NCBI GenBank assembly: GCA_015056885.1
Contig: SVFL01000001.1
Span: 62,001 to 126,000, forward strand
Direction: 5' to 3'
DNA from: Lachnospiraceae bacterium
Lineage (GTDB): Bacteria > Bacillota > Clostridia > Lachnospirales > Lachnospiraceae
DNA: 64,000 nucleotides
The position numbers and the translations under genes are program-made. Each line of letters opens with the position of its first letter. The stretch's first letter is position 1. Below are positions 32,888-41,874 of the stretch, piece after piece. Under the pieces are notes generated by a model, which searched no databases, was not told where the DNA came from, and saw only the letters and a program-made list of their open reading frames with translations.

Positions 32888-34078
32888 ATGAAAAAATATG
32901 TGCTGGTCACAGGCGGGCAGCTTTTTAACAAGGGTGCCCAAGCTATGACATTTATCACTGCAGATGAGATTGCAAAGCGCTATCCGGATAAAGAGGTGGT
33001 GCTGCTTTCCAATAAGGATTACCGACGCAGTGAAGAGGAAAAACAACAGTATACTTTCCGTATTATGCCGTATCCCAAAACATTGCATCTGATATTGATG
33101 CAGAGTAAATTGGGAAGACTGTTTTTTAAGCTGTTTGGCGGAAAGGCAGATAAGGACTTTATACAGCTTGTACAGGATGGAGCTGGTTTGATCGATATCA
33201 GTGGATACGCACTGGGCTCCAACTGGGGATATAAAAAGACTTTATTCTATCTTACCAGATTGGGGATTGCTCATTCTGTGAAAATGCCGGTATATCTTAT
33301 GCCCCAGTCCTTTGGCCCCCTTGATTATAAGGGGATATGGGCACCCATGATACAGAGAATGCTTAAGAAGAAGCTTCGTTATGCAGAGGTTATCATGTGT
33401 CGTGAACAGGAAGGTTATGAGCTGTTAAAGGATAAATATCAGCTGGATAATCTGGTGTTGACGCCGGATTTGGTGTTGCAGAATATTGGGGTGGATGCAA
33501 AGAATGTTTATAGACAGGCTCCGGCCATGGAAGGAATAATGATTCCCTCCGGCAGTGTGGCAATAATTCCAAACGGCAAGACCCTGCAGTATGGTAATCC
33601 CGAGCAGTTGTTTGAAATGTATCGACAGGTTATTGAGTCTTTGCAACAGAAGGGTAAGCAAGTTTTTCTCATCTATCATTCAGCAGAGGATTTACCGATT
33701 TGTCAGGATATCAAAAGCAAATACTTTAAGGAAAGTGATAAAGTAGCTTTGATAGGGACGGAGCTTAGTTGCCTGGAATTTGACGAGCTGGTAACGAAAT
33801 TTGATTTTATTATTGCATCCCGTTTTCATGCGGTAGTTCATGCTTATCGAAATGGTATTCCGGCTGTTGTGCCGGGGTGGGCTGTAAAATATCAGGAGCT
33901 TTTGGATTTGTTTGAACAGGGAGAATTCATGTTTGATGTAAGAGGACAGATTCAGGCTGATAAAATTGTGGCAGCAGTTCATATCATGTGTGAAAAGCAT
34001 GAATTGTTTTCAAGACAGATTCAGGATGGTTTGCAGGAAATCCGCAAGAAGAATGTATATGATTATTTGAAACTATAG
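32888..34078 (+). CDS. Polysaccharide pyruvyl transferase family protein
   Basis: A 396-residue member of the polysaccharide pyruvyl transferase family (CsaB/WcaK/EpsI type), which adds pyruvate ketals from phosphoenolpyruvate to glycans. It has VTGGQLFNKGAQAMTFITADEI at the N-terminus, YLMPQSFGPLD in the middle and the family end motif ASRFHAVVHAYRNGIPAVVPGWAVKY. The two family histidine/arginine-rich positions are retained in SRFHAVVHA. It lies one base after the GT2 gene and is close to the iron-sulfur protein at 35653, a pairing common in Firmicutes capsule loci. Confidence 0.88.
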   Translation: MKKYVLVTGGQLFNKGAQAMTFITADEIAKRYPDKEVVLLSNKDYRRSEEEKQQYTFRIMPYPKTLHLILMQSKLGRLFFKLFGGKADKDFIQLVQDGAGLIDISGYALGSNWGYKKTLFYLTRLGIAHSVKMPVYLMPQSFGPLDYKGIWAPMIQRMLKKKLRYAEVIMCREQEGYELLKDKYQLDNLVLTPDLVLQNIGVDAKNVYRQAPAMEGIMIPSGSVAIIPNGKTLQYGNPEQLFEMYRQVIESLQQKGKQVFLIYHSAEDLPICQDIKSKYFKESDKVALIGTELSCLEFDELVTKFDFIIASRFHAVVHAYRNGIPAVVPGWAVKYQELLDLFEQGEFMFDVRGQIQADKIVAAVHIMCEKHELFSRQIQDGLQEIRKKNVYDYLKL

Positions 34079-34093
34079 GAGGTTTAGGACAAT

Positions 34094-35656
34094 ATGGCAG
34101 ATTCCAGAAGTAAAAATACGGCCAGAAATATTGTTTTTGCTTTTGCGAATAAGATGGTTGCAATTTTGTTGCCTTTTATTTCCCGTACCATTATTCTCTA
34201 TCTTTTGGGAGAGGAATATTTGGGTGTGGGAAGTCTGTTTACCTCTATTTTAAGTTTCTTAAGCTTGGCGGAGCTGGGACTTGGCTCTGCCATTGTATAT
34301 TCTTTGTACAAGCCGATTGAAGATATGGATACAGAGAAAATTTGTGCTTTTTTGGCTTATTACAGACGCCTATATCGTTGGATTGGCGGTGTTATGTTGG
34401 CGGTGGGAACGCTTATACTTCCGATTATTCCACACTTGATTAAGGGGGAACCGCCCGAGGGCACGAATGTCTATATTTTATTCTATCTATATCTGATTAA
34501 TTCTGTCATAAGTTACCTCTTTGCCGGATATAAGCAGTGTCTCTTAGTGGCCCATCAGCGCTCAGATATCAAGAGTAAAATTACACTGGCAATCAATGTG
34601 TTGATTCAGGCAGGGCAGATTGTAGCATTGGTATTGACCCGAAACTTTTATGTGTATGCCTTTGTACCTATTGTGGGGACGATTTTAACCAATGTGCTGA
34701 ATTCTGTGGTTACCAATAAACAGTATCCTGAATATCAGTGCAGGGGCGTTTTGGAGAAAGAGGACAAACGGGCTATTCAAAAACGTCTCAGTGGCCTTGT
34801 AGGAACCAAGCTGAATTCCATTGTGGTGCATGCAGCGGATATGATTGTGGTGTCTGCTTTCTTAGGCCTGACAGCGACTTCGATTTACGGCAATTATTAT
34901 TATATCATGAGTGCGGTGAATTCTTTTGTGGTGCTGTTTTTCAGCTCTATGACAGCCAGTGTGGGAAATAGTCTGATTACGGAGACCAATGAGAAGAATT
35001 ATGCATTGTTCAATCGAATTGGCTTTCTCAATGCGTGGATAACAGGTTGGTGTTCTGTATGTTTATTGTGCCTGTATCATCCCTTTATGATACTTTGGAC
35101 CGGTGAGGCTTTGACCTACCCTATCGGTGTGGAGGTTGCGCTGGTAGTGTACTTTTTTATGTTTTCCAGTCAGCGTACCATGTTGGTGTTTAAGGATGCT
35201 GCCGGAATTTGGTACGAGGACCGCTACAGACCCTATGTGTGTATGGTCACTAATATTGTGTTGAATCTGGTGTTGGTTCATAAATGTGGGATTTATGGTG
35301 TGGTGTTTTCATCCATAGCAGCTTTTGCCATATCAATTCCATGGGTGAATCAGACCTTATTTAAAACCCTTTTTAAAAAGAGCTCCATAGGCAATTTATT
35401 GTCTATGGGCTATTACGCATTGATAACGCTTGCGGCTTCCGCAATTACATGGGTGATTACTGAATGGTTACCTCTTGGCGAGAATCGTATGGCAATTATC
35501 GGGTGGTTATTTGCGAGAGCGGGCGTTTGTCTCGTGGTGCCCAATCTGATTTTTGTACTGTGTTACTGTAGAAAGCAAGAGTTTGCTCAGGTGATAAAAA
35601 TGGTTTCATCTCGCCTTAGGAGAAAGAAAGCCAAGGCAGGGGGAAGTAAAATATGA
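34094..35656 (+). CDS. Wzx-type polysaccharide flippase
   Basis: A 520-residue polytopic protein with about fourteen hydrophobic segments, of the MOP/Wzx exporter superfamily. The N-terminal NTARNIVFAFANKMVAILLPFISRTIILYLLGEEYLGVG and the GTKLNSIVVHAADMIVVSAFLG half-way point are typical of polysaccharide flippases. It would turn undecaprenyl-linked repeat units to the outer leaflet for the EpsG- or ligase-like polymerases. AGGAGG precedes the ATG by about 9 bp. It overlaps the following iron-sulfur gene by an ATGA junction. Confidence 0.9.
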   Translation: MADSRSKNTARNIVFAFANKMVAILLPFISRTIILYLLGEEYLGVGSLFTSILSFLSLAELGLGSAIVYSLYKPIEDMDTEKICAFLAYYRRLYRWIGGVMLAVGTLILPIIPHLIKGEPPEGTNVYILFYLYLINSVISYLFAGYKQCLLVAHQRSDIKSKITLAINVLIQAGQIVALVLTRNFYVYAFVPIVGTILTNVLNSVVTNKQYPEYQCRGVLEKEDKRAIQKRLSGLVGTKLNSIVVHAADMIVVSAFLGLTATSIYGNYYYIMSAVNSFVVLFFSSMTASVGNSLITETNEKNYALFNRIGFLNAWITGWCSVCLLCLYHPFMILWTGEALTYPIGVEVALVVYFFMFSSQRTMLVFKDAAGIWYEDRYRPYVCMVTNIVLNLVLVHKCGIYGVVFSSIAAFAISIPWVNQTLFKTLFKKSSIGNLLSMGYYALITLAASAITWVITEWLPLGENRMAIIGWLFARAGVCLVVPNLIFVLCYCRKQEFAQVIKMVSSRLRRKKAKAGGSKI

Positions 35657-36819
35657 ATTCAGTGCAGCAAATAAAAGAGCAAAAGGAATGCTGTGGTTGT
35701 GGAATCTGCGCAGCGGTTTGTCCTGCCAAGTCTATCACTATGCAGATATCACCAAGTGGAAAGGTGGAACCCTGTGTGGGTGAGACCTGTGTATCCTGTG
35801 GCAACTGTCTGGCAGTTTGTCCGCAAAATATGAATGTACTTGGGACCGCTTCTGTAGAAAACGCATCTACGGCTGCCTATGTGTCATGTAAGCTGGTGCA
35901 GTCAAAGAATGAGGAAATTCTTTTTAACGCCACCTCCGGTGGGTTTGTGACTACCTTAGTAAAGAATCTGCTGGAAAAGGGCGAGTATGATGGAGCATTT
36001 CTGGTGGACGAGAATCATTATGGCAGAGTGGTTCAGACCCGACGTATAGAATCGGGAGAGGATTTGTCAGGGACCCAGAAGTCCCGCTATGTGCAAATCA
36101 GTCACACAGAAGAAATTGCATATATTCTGACTCACAGAGAGGAACGATTGATTCTGGTGGGAACGCCCTGTTATCTAAAGGGTTTTATAAAGCTTGTGGA
36201 AAAGTATAAACTGCATCGCGACAACTTCCTGTTGGTAGGTCTGTTTTGTGACAAAACGATGACTACTCATGTGTGGGAATATTTTGATGAAATCTTCGGG
36301 CAGGGGCAGTTGGAGGCTATGCATTTTCGCTCCAAGAAGGATGTGGGATGGCCGGGGGATGTGAGACTGTTTTTGCAGGATGGTAAGGAATTGAAATTAT
36401 CCCGCAAGGAGCGCATGGAAATAAAGGAATACTTTATGCCAGAGTGTTGTCTGGACTGTATGGATAAATTGAACCCCTATGCAGATTTTTCGGTGGGTGA
36501 TGATTATGTAAGCAAAGATGCAGATAAAAAGGGCGGTAATTCATTGATTATTCGGACACAAAGAGGTGCTGCTGTGTGGAAGGATTTGCAGAATGCTTTT
36601 GAAGTTCAAGAGTGTACATGGCAATCCATTGCCCAAAGTCAACATTTGGAGAACAGAGAGCAGGACTTACAGGCAAATAGGCAGAATCGATTGAGGAAGC
36701 TGAGACTGGGAGCTGACAGACAGTATAAGGAAATCCGGGCAGAGGTTCTTGCGCGACGAAAGCGAAACTCAGGATTTTTTAGACGTGTTGTTGCAAGATG
36801 TAAACGTATATTTAAGTAA
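35653..36819 (+). CDS. Ferredoxin-domain protein, F420-hydrogenase/dehydrogenase beta-subunit family
   Basis: A 388-residue protein. The N-terminal 60 residues are a two-[4Fe-4S] ferredoxin domain: CCGCGICAAVCP (13-24) and CVSCGNCLAVCP (46-57). The rest is the coenzyme F420 hydrogenase/dehydrogenase beta-subunit N- and C-terminal domains, with TSGGFVTTLVKNLL, GTPCYLKGF, LFCDKTMTTHVWEYF and CCLDCMDKLNPYADFSVGD. Such proteins recur next to pyruvyl transferases in Gram-positive capsule loci, where an F420 role is unlikely; a redox step on a sugar or cofactor is possible but unproven. Last gene before the strong terminator. Confidence 0.88.
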   Translation: MNSVQQIKEQKECCGCGICAAVCPAKSITMQISPSGKVEPCVGETCVSCGNCLAVCPQNMNVLGTASVENASTAAYVSCKLVQSKNEEILFNATSGGFVTTLVKNLLEKGEYDGAFLVDENHYGRVVQTRRIESGEDLSGTQKSRYVQISHTEEIAYILTHREERLILVGTPCYLKGFIKLVEKYKLHRDNFLLVGLFCDKTMTTHVWEYFDEIFGQGQLEAMHFRSKKDVGWPGDVRLFLQDGKELKLSRKERMEIKEYFMPECCLDCMDKLNPYADFSVGDDYVSKDADKKGGNSLIIRTQRGAAVWKDLQNAFEVQECTWQSIAQSQHLENREQDLQANRQNRLRKLRLGADRQYKEIRAEVLARRKRNSGFFRRVVARCKRIFK

Positions 36820-36821
36820 AG

Positions 36822-36860
36822 AAAAAGGGCAGTTCACTGGTTTGTGAACATGCCCTTTTT
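36822..36860. terminator. Strong bidirectional terminator
   Basis: AAAAAGGGCA (36822-36831) pairs with TGCCCTTTTT (36851-36860), and the inner GTTCAC pairs with GTGAAC around TGGTTT. It is flanked by A- and T-runs on both strands, between the end of the polysaccharide operon and the convergent pectin lyase gene. Confidence 0.9.
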
Positions 36861-36889
36861 AAATATAGTTTACTCAAATGTACGATGCT

Positions 36890-39880
36890 TTATTTTGTAA
36901 GCTCCATATAGAACAGATTTCCACTATTAGATTTTGTAAGGGTATGTGTTCCTGCGGAAAGCTTAAGTTCAAGAATTCCATCCGATAACGTATATTTCTT
37001 GCCATCCACCTTTATATCCTTGCTGTTTGCGGAATTAAATACAAGTACAAGTGTAGCGTCACTGTCTGTTGTAAAACTGATATTTGTCTTTGATTCAATT
37101 TTTAGACATTGCGTTAAGGTAAGTCCATTATAGGTTACGGTTCCTTTGCTTGAGGAAAGGTTACCTGAAATTGTGAAAAATGAACTGGATTTAGCATCTG
37201 TAGTAAAATTATGTACAATTGATTCAGTTTCTTCTGACGGAGTCTCTGTAGGAGCCGCTGTAGGAGCTACCGTAGGAGCCACTGTGGGAGCCGCTGTAGG
37301 AGCTACCGTAGGAGCCACTGTAGGAGCCGCTGTAGGAGCTGCTGTGGGAGTCGCTGTAGGAGCTGCTGTGGGAGCCACTGTAGGTGCTTCTGTTACAGCT
37401 CCATTTGAATCCACTTGTATATTATAAAGATTAATTCCACTATTTGATGAATAAAGATATACATAGCCTGTATCACCTGAATAGTTATATGTACCAAGTG
37501 ATGCGGATGTACCGGCCTTCATTGTTCCCAGTTTATTTCCGGATTTGTCTGCTACAATAAGTGTTCTTTCTGAACTTCCCGTACTCTTTAATACCACTTT
37601 TATTACATCATTTCCGGTTACCGGAACTTTCACTGCCCGATAAGATGTATTTCCGCCACCGCCCAGTGAAAGGGCATAGGTATATTCAATCCCGTCAACT
37701 TTTTGAACATTGTTTACTACCGACATTGTTTTTGAACTTGTAGCAATTAAGGTAAGTCCATCTATTGTTTTGGTTGAATTAATTGTACCCAGACTCGTAA
37801 ATCCATTCTCCTTAAAATTCCAGCTTTTTGAAGATGTTGTGGGAGCACTTGTCGGAGCCTGAGTGGGAGCACTTGTCGGAGCCTGAGTGGGAGCACTTGT
37901 CGGAGCTTGGGTCGGAGCCGGTGTTGCGGATTCCGAGCCGGAACCGATAACATTAGACGAAGAACCATTTCCTACTGCATAAACACTTGGAAGAGAGGGC
38001 AAAGCATAACCTGTACCGATAAAAAAGTCTACATGTGGCGGCTGGTTATAAGCTACATTCTCTGCGGCAACGCCGGTACGATACTGTGTATTGTGCATTA
38101 ATGTATATAATCTGTAATCCGTGTCATATGAAGTTGCATAAACTCTCACACCACTACCATCGGAAAGACGTGCAACGATTTCTTCTCTCCAGTCACCAAA
38201 GAGGTCTGCTGTAATGCACATATTTGCCTTTGTTGAATTGTTAAATTCTATACCCTGACCGGTAAAAATTCTTCCATTCGGGTAATCATCAATCATCGTT
38301 CTGTCAAGAACTTCTCTCTCTAAATCTCCATCCCAGTAAATGAGTGAGTTCATATTCCACTTAGTAACCGATGACCAGTCAGCCACTTTAGAGCCTGATG
38401 AATTATAAATTACACTATCACCGGTACATACAAATTCTGCCTCGCTGTTTCCGGGTATAATGTTATCTGCAATACCGCGTCCGGTATCCTTAGAAGCAGT
38501 CCAATGCTTTATAATTTTGCCGGTTTTAGCATTTCTAAGAGATGCTCCGTAGGGAGATGTTTCATGTACCTGATAAATTTCAAGCGCGCCATTTCCCGGT
38601 ATAAAATCACCCACATGAAGGGCATCACCATGACCAAGTTTCGAAGAATAAAGTCCGGTACCATCATGATCAACCGTCATAGAACCATATACAATCTCAT
38701 CTTTTCCGTCATTATCAACATCCGCCGCAGCAAGATTGTGATTACCCTGTCCTGCATAGCTGGAACCTGCGTTATTAGAGTCAAATAACCACTGACTTAC
38801 CAAACGATTATTTTCTACTGTATACGCAGCTAAAACAGAACGAGTATAATAACCACGACACATTACAACCGAAGGAGTCTTACCATCAAGATAAGCTACA
38901 CAAGCAAGGAATCTGTCAACTCGATTACCATAATTATCGCCCCATGAAGACACGGTTCCTCTTGCCGGTTCATAGTAAATAGTATCAAGTGCTTTACCTG
39001 ATTCGCCATCAAATAATGTTAAATACTCACTACCGCTAAGTACATATCCACTGGAATTGGCATATGATTTGCCGTTATCGCTTGCGTTCTTTATGTCTGA
39101 ATCTTTACTTGCTTTATTTACATAATTTCCTTGGCCATCCTTGGAACCCGGTGCGGTCTTGCATACCATTTCAGCCTTTCCGTCACCATCAAAGTCATAA
39201 ACCATAAACTGCGTATAATGTGCACCTGCACGAATGTTTTGTCCAAGATCGATTCTCCAAAGCCTTGTTGCATTACCCGGCTCCATTTCATAAGCATCAA
39301 TTATTACATTGCTTGTTGCTCCTGACTTGGAATTATCCTGTGAGTTATTGGGATCCCATTTGATAATCAATTCATAGTCACCGTCACCATTTAAATCAGC
39401 AACGGATGCATCGTTGGCAGTATATGTTGCACCAAGTCTTGAGTCTTTTGGCGTATCCAGCTGAATGTCAAAATAGCCTGCCTTTGCAGCACTGTCGTAA
39501 TTTAATTTATATTCCGTACTGTATGTTGTATAGTTTGAAGCGTTTGAATTATTATAAACACGCAAGGTATAGGTGCTGTTGACAGAGCCCTCCGTATCCT
39601 TATAACATGTAGCATCACCTGAAGTACTTGTGTAAATCAGTTTGGTATCCCGATATAACTTAAAGGTTGTATCGGGAGTATCAGTACCTAAATACCTCCA
39701 ATTCACAAGCGTGCCTGATGAAAGTGCAGTAACCGAAAGGCCTCTGCTAAGACTTTCTACCTGTCTTGCACTTGCTGCTTCAACTTTTGTAACGTAAGGT
39801 GTCGGAATTATTGCAGATGTTATTACAGCTGCTACCATGGTTCCGGCAAAGAAACGTTTGAAGCTTCTTTTTTTTGACAT
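36890..39880 (-). CDS. Secreted rhamnogalacturonan lyase (PL11) with C-terminal binding modules
   Basis: A 996-residue secreted protein. A signal peptide (basic KKRSFKRFF, then a hydrophobic stretch to about residue 35) is followed by the PL11 catalytic region (about 40-625): ALSSGTLVNWRYLGTD, TYTANDASVADLNGDGDYELI, GAHYTQFMVYDFDGDGKAEM and HNLAAADVDNDGKDEIVYGS, with the Ca-binding DxDGD loops of the beta-propeller. An Ala-Pro-Thr-Gln linker (about 655-680), a CBM-like beta domain (about 685-820), a second Ala-Pro-Thr linker and a second beta domain follow. It should cut rhamnogalacturonan I from pectin outside the cell. AAAGGAG precedes ATG. It is a lone gene with its own promoter. Confidence 0.9.
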   Translation of the reverse strand: MSKKRSFKRFFAGTMVAAVITSAIIPTPYVTKVEAASARQVESLSRGLSVTALSSGTLVNWRYLGTDTPDTTFKLYRDTKLIYTSTSGDATCYKDTEGSVNSTYTLRVYNNSNASNYTTYSTEYKLNYDSAAKAGYFDIQLDTPKDSRLGATYTANDASVADLNGDGDYELIIKWDPNNSQDNSKSGATSNVIIDAYEMEPGNATRLWRIDLGQNIRAGAHYTQFMVYDFDGDGKAEMVCKTAPGSKDGQGNYVNKASKDSDIKNASDNGKSYANSSGYVLSGSEYLTLFDGESGKALDTIYYEPARGTVSSWGDNYGNRVDRFLACVAYLDGKTPSVVMCRGYYTRSVLAAYTVENNRLVSQWLFDSNNAGSSYAGQGNHNLAAADVDNDGKDEIVYGSMTVDHDGTGLYSSKLGHGDALHVGDFIPGNGALEIYQVHETSPYGASLRNAKTGKIIKHWTASKDTGRGIADNIIPGNSEAEFVCTGDSVIYNSSGSKVADWSSVTKWNMNSLIYWDGDLEREVLDRTMIDDYPNGRIFTGQGIEFNNSTKANMCITADLFGDWREEIVARLSDGSGVRVYATSYDTDYRLYTLMHNTQYRTGVAAENVAYNQPPHVDFFIGTGYALPSLPSVYAVGNGSSSNVIGSGSESATPAPTQAPTSAPTQAPTSAPTQAPTSAPTTSSKSWNFKENGFTSLGTINSTKTIDGLTLIATSSKTMSVVNNVQKVDGIEYTYALSLGGGGNTSYRAVKVPVTGNDVIKVVLKSTGSSERTLIVADKSGNKLGTMKAGTSASLGTYNYSGDTGYVYLYSSNSGINLYNIQVDSNGAVTEAPTVAPTAAPTATPTAAPTAAPTVAPTVAPTAAPTVAPTVAPTAAPTETPSEETESIVHNFTTDAKSSSFFTISGNLSSSKGTVTYNGLTLTQCLKIESKTNISFTTDSDATLVLVFNSANSKDIKVDGKKYTLSDGILELKLSAGTHTLTKSNSGNLFYMELTK
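37247..37388. repeat. Tandem 12-bp repeats coding an APT-rich linker
   Basis: About eleven imperfect copies of a unit such as GTAGGAGCCGCT inside the lyase gene, encoding alternating APTV/APTA units. Such arrays can change copy number by slippage in multiples of 12 bp without breaking the frame. Confidence 0.85.
37839..37920. repeat. Tandem 24-bp repeats coding the first linker
   Basis: About three and a half copies of a 24-bp unit (GTGGGAGCACTTGTCGGAGC then CTGA) encoding TSAPTQAP units between the catalytic region and the first C-terminal module of the lyase. Confidence 0.85.
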
Positions 39881-39926
39881 AAATATCTTCTCCTTTACAA
39901 TAAATGAATTTTAGCATCTATGAACT

Positions 39927-39954
39927 ATAATACATCAAACAATTATTTTTTCAA
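39927..39954 (-). promoter_or_regulatory. Promoter for the rhamnogalacturonan lyase gene
   Basis: Minus strand: TTGAAA (39949-39954), a 16-bp spacer and TATTAT (39927-39932), about 47 bp upstream of the start codon. No convincing cre site is seen nearby. The rest of 39955-40073 shows nothing recognisable. Confidence 0.55.
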
Positions 39955-40073
39955 AGAGGATATAATGATGGTTTTAATAGGGTTTTTGTGTGCATTTTAG
40001 ACAAAGAAATTGTTAATGAAGTAACAATTCGGATGAAATTTGTACAAGAATTGGCAAAATGTTCTTTCAACAA

Positions 40074-40121
40074 AAAAAGCATCGCTTCATAACTTGATTT
40101 AGTTATGGGGCAATGCTTTTT
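40074..40121 (-). terminator. Terminator of the XRE regulator gene
   Basis: AAAAAGCAT (40074-40082) pairs with ATGCTTTTT (40113-40121) and CATAACT (40088-40094) with AGTTATG (40101-40107), with small internal loops, and T-runs in both directions. The first stem bases overlap the stop codon of the XRE gene on the minus strand. Confidence 0.8.
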
Positions 40122-40482
40122 ATTTTTGGTCTTTGCCTTTGTCTTGCTTTAACATCAATAAATTAATGTATTCCACAAGGGAGTGAGTGCCGGCAGCATC
40201 TAACTGAAGGGTGGTGTTCAATAGGTCTGCCACAGTATAATTATCTGTAAGCTTTTGGTCTAATTTGTCCATGCCGGCGCGAATATCTGTGCGCCCTAAA
40301 AGATAATCCAGAGATACTTCATAGAAATCAGCAATGCCGCAAAGGGTATTAAAGTCCGGATTGTGAATTCCTTGTTCATAGTTGGAAATGGTACCAATGG
40401 ACACTTTCAGATAATCGGCTAATTCTTTCTGGTAGATACCTTTTTCAGCACGTAAAGCGCAGATGATTTCTCCAAATTCCAT
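40120..40482 (-). CDS. XRE-family transcriptional regulator
   Basis: A 120-residue DNA-binding protein. The N-terminal 65 residues form an HTH_3 domain: IICALRAEKGIYQKELADYLKVSIGTISNYEQGIHNPDFNTLCGIADFYEVSLDYLLGR includes the recognition helix SIGTISNYEQG. The remaining 50 residues (ending KQDKGKDQK) look helical and have no known ligand motif. AAAGGAAT precedes ATG. A perfect 8+8 inverted repeat at 40516-40533, about 34 bp upstream, is a candidate operator for autoregulation. It is a single-gene unit with its own terminator. The target is unknown; the convergence with the lyase promoter region may be chance. Confidence 0.88.
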   Translation of the reverse strand: MEFGEIICALRAEKGIYQKELADYLKVSIGTISNYEQGIHNPDFNTLCGIADFYEVSLDYLLGRTDIRAGMDKLDQKLTDNYTVADLLNTTLQLDAAGTHSLVEYINLLMLKQDKGKDQK

Positions 40483-40515
40483 GGTAGATTCCTTTCTTGA
40501 AATAAATCAATTTTC

Positions 40516-40533
40516 TATAAAATGTATTTTATA
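40516..40533. promoter_or_regulatory. Candidate XRE operator palindrome
   Basis: TATAAAAT-GT-ATTTTATA, an 8-bp perfect inverted repeat with 2-bp spacing, in the leader region 34 bp upstream of the XRE start codon. The size and position suit a dimeric HTH_3 repressor. The surrounding region is AT-rich, so a chance palindrome is possible. Confidence 0.45.
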
Positions 40534-40621
40534 TTATTCCATGAAATTTGTAATACGATTCTAGAAAGTCAATAAAATTTATCTAAATTCTGCGACATAT
40601 TTTACTTAATCTAAAATAAAT

Positions 40622-40659
40622 TTCCCATCAGTCCAATTGGTATGTCGAACGGATGGGAA
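40622..40659 (-). terminator. Terminator after the M56 peptidase gene
   Basis: TTCCCATC (40622-40629) pairs with GATGGGAA (40652-40659); on the minus strand the stem is followed by ATTTATTTT. It lies just beyond the stop of the BlaR1-like gene. Confidence 0.65.
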
Positions 40660-40671
40660 TTAATGGATGTA

Positions 40672-41874
40672 TTAGGGCGCAGTGCCTTGGGTATAGATGG
40701 GAATATCCTTCGGATAGTAGTCGAGAGAAGTGACAGTCTCTATTCGCGAGCCATTTATGTAGAATTCATAGCTGCCATCTTCATTATCTATGAAGTAGCT
40801 GTTTTCCGAAGAAATGAAAACGTAGTCAGAAGGATTAATGTTATCGGTTTCTTCCCAATATTGAGGAACGATTTCTTTCGGTGGTGTGTAGCCTTCTAAG
40901 ATAATGGCATATGAAAACAGGTAGATGCTTGAAGCAATAATAAACAGTAAAACTCCCCATGTTTTGTATGGTTTGTTTTGGTTGCTTATCATCAGTCTGA
41001 AGCGTCTTTTTAAATCTTTATATCCGGAAGGCAAAATACCAATTGTCAGACTGTTAGGTAACAGTCTTTTTTGAGAGGCTCTGTCCGACATCTCAATCAG
41101 ACATTGCATATATTCCCGGGTTACTGTAGGATCTGTCATGGTGAGCGAATCATCAATGCGCATTTCTAAAATAATGTCTGTTTGGCGGTTTAACAAATAT
41201 GAAAAAATATCCCACCAATATATAAGTGTGATAATCTTGATGATATTTTTTAATAGAAGATCATGTTTAAAATGGTGAGTTGCCTCATGACACAGAATGT
41301 ATGTGAGCTGCTTTTGAGGCATCTCGAAATGTTCCGGGACCAGAATTCTTGGGTGGATTATACCGAAGAGCGCAGGCACATCCAAACCGGGAAGTTCAAT
41401 TACCCGGAAATTGTTTGTGAATCCTTTTCCCGTACATATTTGTGAAAGCAGACTTTTATATGGATCTGAGGATGTAAGCTCTTTACCATACAGGACAATA
41501 TGTTGTGAAGAGCGGTAATAAGAAAGAATATGTAACATCAAACCAATGATGATGCCTGCCAGCCAAACCAATTTGAAAAATTGCCATAAAGAAATCGGCT
41601 GTTCGCATACAAGGAACAGCCGATTATGACACTTTGCTATAATTTGCGAAATAGCAACAGGCAGCTTCAAGGTAATTGCAAAGGGCAACTCAATCGGTAG
41701 CACAAAACGCAGTGTAGTAAAAAGTACAAATAATGCCAACAATTTGTAGCCGGCCCGAACCAGAAGTTTTTCATTTACCAGACAAAGTACCAAAAAAATC
41801 AGAAATACATTGGTGGTAAGTACGGCCATCATCACGGTAGACAGGGAAGTCTGTACTAGTGATGTATCTATCAT
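40672..41874 (-). CDS. BlaR1-like M56-family membrane metallopeptidase
   Basis: A 400-residue zinc peptidase of the M56 (BlaR1/MecR1) family. It has helices at about 10-33, 43-60 and 97-118, the zinc motif HEATH at 196-200 (within LCHEATHHFKHD), the family P.FG...P.I..P block PALFGIIHPRILVP (167-180), another hydrophobic region after the site, and a helix at about 309-332. Only about 70 residues, with YVFISSENSYFIDNEDG, follow the last helix, so the penicillin-binding sensor domain of BlaR1 is absent and the input signal must differ. It overlaps the blaI-like gene by an ATGA junction. By analogy it should cleave or trigger loss of the BlaI-like repressor. Confidence 0.88.
   Translation of the reverse strand: MIDTSLVQTSLSTVMMAVLTTNVFLIFLVLCLVNEKLLVRAGYKLLALFVLFTTLRFVLPIELPFAITLKLPVAISQIIAKCHNRLFLVCEQPISLWQFFKLVWLAGIIIGLMLHILSYYRSSQHIVLYGKELTSSDPYKSLLSQICTGKGFTNNFRVIELPGLDVPALFGIIHPRILVPEHFEMPQKQLTYILCHEATHHFKHDLLLKNIIKIITLIYWWDIFSYLLNRQTDIILEMRIDDSLTMTDPTVTREYMQCLIEMSDRASQKRLLPNSLTIGILPSGYKDLKRRFRLMISNQNKPYKTWGVLLFIIASSIYLFSYAIILEGYTPPKEIVPQYWEETDNINPSDYVFISSENSYFIDNEDGSYEFYINGSRIETVTSLDYYPKDIPIYTQGTAP

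Noticed and set aside
37247..37388. CRISPR-like direct repeats
   Set aside because: The 12-bp units are contiguous, lie in frame within a coding region and encode a linker.
37146..37427. Plus-strand frame of 93 codons with a Val-Gly-Ala repeat
   Set aside because: It is the antisense reading of the Ala-Pro-Thr linker repeats of the pectin lyase.
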